DNA of 64,000 nucleotides, taken from assembly GCA_023397905.1 (NCBI GenBank), contig JAEWSZ010000170.1, positions 10,883-74,882 of the forward strand, read 5' to 3'. Under the pieces are notes generated by a model. The model was not told the DNA's origin. It searched no databases and saw only the letters and a list, made by a program, of their open reading frames with translations. Numbering within the stretch: position 1 is the first letter of the stretch; each line of letters begins with the position of its first letter. The translations under genes and the position numbers were made by a program. The DNA comes from Bacillota bacterium. Lineage in GTDB: Bacteria > Bacillota > Clostridia > Acetivibrionales > DSM-1351. Positions 60,901-64,000 of this stretch are shown piece by piece.

Positions 60901-60970
60901 AAAATACGAAGTAAGCAAAGGAGTATCGCTAGCTACTTTTTTCAGTAGTTTCGCGACACTCCAATTTCAC

Positions 60971-61597
60971 CTATCTTATAAAATTCGTCATGACCCTCTG
61001 TTCCTCTTTGGGCAGCGGTATACTGTCCTTGCTGGCATCGATTACCTTGAGCAGCCAGGCCATTGCCCTGGCGTTTTTCCGTATGGTCTGTATGCCCTCG
61101 CCGTCCTGCAGGACCTCGCCCTCAACCCGGCCATATCCTATGGTCCAGTACTGTGACGGCGGGGTGACAGTCTGAGCCAGGTTCAGGTAGTTATTCAGCT
61201 GATGCACCGTATCAACTCCGCCCGCACGTCTTACCACAGAGATTGACGTTCCGACCTTGTATTTGAAGTATCTTGAACTTGTATAAAATACCCTGTCCAG
61301 GAAGGACTTCATTGTGCCGGCAATTCCGGCGTAATAGGTTGGACATGCCAGTATAAAGCCGTCGGCTTCCCTCATTTTAGCGGCGGCCTCATTCACAATG
61401 TCGTCTTTGAAAACACATTGATTATTTTCCGAATTATAGCAATGGCCGCAGCTTATACAGCCGTGGACCGCCAACTGGCCAACCTGGATAGTTTCTACTT
61501 CAATACCCTCCTGTTCCAGCTCCTCTGCCATAAGCTTCAATGCCGCGCTGGTATTTCCAGCCTTATGCGGGCTTCCGTTAATTGCGATTACTTTCAT
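60971..61597 (-). CDS. NADPH-dependent FMN reductase-like / flavodoxin-fold protein
   Basis: This 208-residue protein has the flavodoxin-like FMN site: VIAINGSPHKAGNTSAALKL at the start and ACPTYYAGIAGTMKSFLDRV near residue 90, plus a cysteine pair in HGCISCGHCYNSENNQC near residue 48 as in iron-sulfur flavoproteins. It probably reduces quinones, nitro compounds or similar with FMN. GGAGGG lies six bases before the ATG at 61597; an open extension to 61636 lacks a site. Confidence 0.9.
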   Translation of the reverse strand: MKVIAINGSPHKAGNTSAALKLMAEELEQEGIEVETIQVGQLAVHGCISCGHCYNSENNQCVFKDDIVNEAAAKMREADGFILACPTYYAGIAGTMKSFLDRVFYTSSRYFKYKVGTSISVVRRAGGVDTVHQLNNYLNLAQTVTPPSQYWTIGYGRVEGEVLQDGEGIQTIRKNARAMAWLLKVIDASKDSIPLPKEEQRVMTNFIR

Positions 61598-61692
61598 AAT
61601 AACCCTCCATTCAAGTGCCTCAGGCACATAAATCATTTTTATATTATAACGCCTCAGTACAGAGAAAAATTTTCTTACACCGGCGGCGTTTC

Positions 61693-61803
61693 AACGAGGC
61701 GGTAGATATGCTCGGCTCACCGCCTGAAAAGCAAATCGGTACTCGCCGCCTGTAGAGGTCAATGCGTCCAAAAGGGACGCTATGTGCATTTTGCCGCCTC
61801 GTT
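61693..61803. other. GC-rich structured element between recD2 and the flavoprotein gene
   Basis: Outer stem AACGAGGCGG (61693-61702) with CCGCCTCGTT (61794-61803), 10 bp perfect. Inside lie a GGCGGT/ACCGCC alternative and a GCGTCC-AAAA-GGGACGC hairpin near 61764-61780. It may be a structured RNA, the flavoprotein leader region, or a repeat element; the flanks are AT-rich. No known family recognised. Confidence 0.5.
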
Positions 61804-61914
61804 ATAATCTAATATTATATACGCTTATTAGCATTTCAGCACTATTTAACAATAATTTAAATTATGCAACTGTTAATTCACGTGATAATTTTACCTGTAC
61901 AATCCATATAATTT

Positions 61915-64000
61915 TTAATCCTGCATGTTTTCAGCTTTCAGTCTTCCGGCCAGCATTGTATTTCTCTTGTACATTTTGTTGTTTGATACGGCAATGCCCA
62001 CAGCCTTTTTGGAGCCCACCAGCACCAGTATTTTTTTAGCCCTGGTAACGCAGGTATACAGCAGGTTTCTCTGGAGCATCATATAATGCTGCATGGTCAA
62101 AGGCGCGACTACTATTTTGTATTCGCTGCCCTGGCTTTTGTGAACGGTGGTCGCATATGCCAGGGTCACTTCGTCCAGCTCGGTGGCATCATAATCCACC
62201 TCCACGCCTTCAAAATTTATTACCAGAGTTTTATCTTCCGTATCAATGCCGGAAATTATGCCTATATCGCCGTTAAAGACATTTTTGTCGTAATTGTTTT
62301 TTATCTGCATGACCTTGTCTTTCAGTCTGTACACCACGCCGCCATACTTTATTGTGACATCAGAAGGATTCAGAGCCTCCTGTAAAACCGTGTTCAGGTT
62401 GAAAGCGCCAGTATCGCCTTTTTGCATTGGACAGAGCACCTGGATGTCGTTGACCGGATCGGCCTTATAATAATTGGGCAGCCTTTTTGAACAAAGCTCC
62501 TTTATTGTTTCGACCACCTTCTGGGGCTCTTCCTCCTCTATAAAGAAAAAATCACTGTCCCGGCCGCCCTTGAGGTTTGGAGACTCACCCCTGTTTATTC
62601 TGTGGGCATTGGTTATTATGGCGCTTCCCTGAGCCTGCCGGAAAATACGCGTAAGCTTCACCACATTTACTGTGCCGGAATCAATAATGTCCTTTAAAAC
62701 GTTTCCGGCGCCCACCGAAGGAAGCTGGTCCACATCGCCCACCAGAATGACCACCGTCCCGTTGGAAACCGCCTTTAAAAGGTTGTACAGCAAAATCGTA
62801 TCCACCATTGAGGTCTCGTCAATTATGAGAACATCGCATTCCAGAGGGCTTTCCTCATTCTTTTTATAACCCTCGGGAGGCTTGTATTCCAGAAGCCGGT
62901 GGATGGTTTTCGCCTCCATTCCGGTGGTTTCCGACATCCTTTTTGCGGCCCTGCCGGTGGGAGCTGCCAGCAGCACTCGTGCCTTCAGCTTTTGAAATAC
63001 TTTTATAATTGCAAGCGTCGTGGTGGTTTTGCCGGTGCCCGGCCCGCCGGTGAGCACCATGAATTTTGAACCCGCCGCGGTTTTGATGGCATCTATCTGA
63101 ACCTCATCATACTGTATCTTATGCTCGGCCTGGATGCTTTCAATTATTTCACCGGCGCCTGCGGACTTATAATTGCTCTCCGCCGAAATAATATCCCTTA
63201 TCCTCCTGGCCGCCCCGACTTCACTGTGATAAAACGCAGGAAGATACACCGCATCTCCCTCATCCTGGATCACGGATTTCTCATCTGTCATCCTGTCGAT
63301 GGTGCTGTCAATAAGCGCTCTGTCCAATTCCAGTATATCTCCGGCGGCCTCCAGAAGCTGCTTCCTCTCCGCGAAGCAATGCCCTTCATTGGACAGCTCG
63401 TTTAAAACATAGGCAAGGCCAGAACGGCACCTTTCAAAGGAATGCTTGTCAAATCCCAGCTGCTGAGCTATCCGGTCGGCGGTTTTAAAGCCTATTCCCC
63501 AGATATCGTCCGCCAGTTTGTACGGATTTGATTTTACAATATTTATGCTTTCATTTCCATAGGTCTTATATATTTTTACAGCATAGGCCGTTGACACGCC
63601 GCTGCTTTGAAGAAAAAGCATGACATTCTTTATTTCCTTCTGATCCTGCCATGCCTTTTTTATCATGTCAACTCTTCTCTGTCCTATTCCTTCCACATTG
63701 ATCAGGCTATCGGGCTGCTCTTCGATAACCTTGAGAGTTTCCTCACGGAAATGTGCGACTATCCTTCTGGCGTAAACAGGGCCGATACCCTTTATCAGCC
63801 CGCTGCCCAGATACTTCTCAATGCCTGCAATAGTTGCCGGCACAGTCTCCCGGTAATCCACCGCGCTGAACTGCTTGCCGTATTTACTGTCATGCCTCCA
63901 GTCGCCCTTCAGCCGGATAGTGGCTCCTACGCTGACTGAAGCGAGATTTCCCACTACCGTAACCAGATCGGCATAACCTTTTGATTTAATTTTAATAACG
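61915..64000 (-). CDS. recD2: RecD2-type ATP-dependent DNA helicase (5' end outside the window)
   Basis: About 695 residues are present and the frame stays open to the right edge, so the first 40-50 residues are missing; the apparent GTG start at 63954 is internal. Helix-hairpin-helix motifs LIKGIGPVYARRIV and NVEGIGQRRVDMI come first, then Walker A LTGGPGTGKTTTTLAI, motif II LIIDETSMVD, GDVDQLPSVGAG and the C-terminal AYATTVHKSQGSEYKIV. RecD2 is a 5'-3' helicase of RecBC-lacking bacteria that acts in replication-fork repair. The C-terminus is complete, with an AT-rich gap after it. Confidence 0.95.
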   Translation of the reverse strand, partial: VIKIKSKGYADLVTVVGNLASVSVGATIRLKGDWRHDSKYGKQFSAVDYRETVPATIAGIEKYLGSGLIKGIGPVYARRIVAHFREETLKVIEEQPDSLINVEGIGQRRVDMIKKAWQDQKEIKNVMLFLQSSGVSTAYAVKIYKTYGNESINIVKSNPYKLADDIWGIGFKTADRIAQQLGFDKHSFERCRSGLAYVLNELSNEGHCFAERKQLLEAAGDILELDRALIDSTIDRMTDEKSVIQDEGDAVYLPAFYHSEVGAARRIRDIISAESNYKSAGAGEIIESIQAEHKIQYDEVQIDAIKTAAGSKFMVLTGGPGTGKTTTTLAIIKVFQKLKARVLLAAPTGRAAKRMSETTGMEAKTIHRLLEYKPPEGYKKNEESPLECDVLIIDETSMVDTILLYNLLKAVSNGTVVILVGDVDQLPSVGAGNVLKDIIDSGTVNVVKLTRIFRQAQGSAIITNAHRINRGESPNLKGGRDSDFFFIEEEEPQKVVETIKELCSKRLPNYYKADPVNDIQVLCPMQKGDTGAFNLNTVLQEALNPSDVTIKYGGVVYRLKDKVMQIKNNYDKNVFNGDIGIISGIDTEDKTLVINFEGVEVDYDATELDEVTLAYATTVHKSQGSEYKIVVAPLTMQHYMMLQRNLLYTCVTRAKKILVLVGSKKAVGIAVSNNKMYKRNTMLAGRLKAENMQD

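Noticed and set aside
63900..63954. GTG at 63954 as the recD2 start
   Set aside because: The frame stays open to the window edge and the preceding residues (ADLVTVVGNLASVSVG) continue the known N-terminal domain, so the real start is outside.

Overview
The window looks like chromosomal DNA of a low-to-mid GC Firmicute, most likely an anaerobic polysaccharide-degrading member of the Clostridia. Reasons: strong AGGAGG-type ribosome binding sites, YesM/YesN-type two-component systems beside lipoprotein-dependent sugar ABC importers, GH94 and GH97 carbohydrate enzymes, a ferredoxin-domain aldo/keto reductase, an OpuC-type osmolyte importer, YitT, RecD2, HtrA and MsrAB. Species cannot be named from the sequence.

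Layout. 1-7.4 kb: sugar import locus (solute-binding lipoprotein, two permeases, GH94 phosphorylase entering from the left edge) with a divergent YesM/YesN pair. 7.6-12.6 kb: small membrane proteins, a YitT protein, a drug-type MFS pump with divergent TetR regulator and two identical operators, and a lipoprotein. 12.6-15.7 kb: an AT-rich accessory patch holding a 608-residue protein with a C-terminal HEPN ribonuclease motif, next to tRNA-Glu and tRNA-Met; the last 20 bases of tRNA-Glu are duplicated 337 bp away, as at an integration site. 16.0-19.0 kb: amino-sugar module (PIG-L deacetylase, double-SIS protein, GntR regulator with a 30-bp operator). 19.4-30.3 kb: VCBS protein, FtsX-type ABC exporter, unknown proteins, HtrA, MsrAB, GDPD and an MFS carrier. 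30.3-32.5 kb: DUF503, DUF1653, DUF188 and aldo/keto reductase.

32.7-37.1 kb is a probable metal (zinc) homeostasis locus: TIGR03943 protein, a fusion of a COG0523/CobW-like GTPase domain to a YraQ/ArsP-type permease, a separate COG0523 GTPase, and a divergent Fur/Zur-type regulator, with a 150-bp multi-hairpin element between the divergent genes. 37.9-42.2 kb: a GntR+RCK_C (BusR-like) regulator followed by an OpuC-type betaine/choline importer. 42.3-52.0 kb: a second sugar locus (GH97 enzyme, two permeases, binding protein, YesN/YesM pair). 52.7-56.7 kb: an MMPL/RND exporter with divergent TetR regulator.

56.7-61.0 kb is a second accessory zone: a truncated IS3-family element, a decapitated gene, an AT-rich orphan, a 6-oxocamphor-hydrolase-like crotonase under a perfect 40-bp palindrome with its own TetR gene, and an IS1182-type transposase remnant. 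The window ends with an NAD(P)H/FMN reductase-type protein and the 5'-truncated recD2.

The best candidates for something undescribed are the HEPN protein at the scarred tRNA-Glu site, the GTPase-permease fusion in the metal locus, and the palindrome-controlled retro-Claisen-type crotonase. All assignments are by eye from motifs and memory of families; no search was run.
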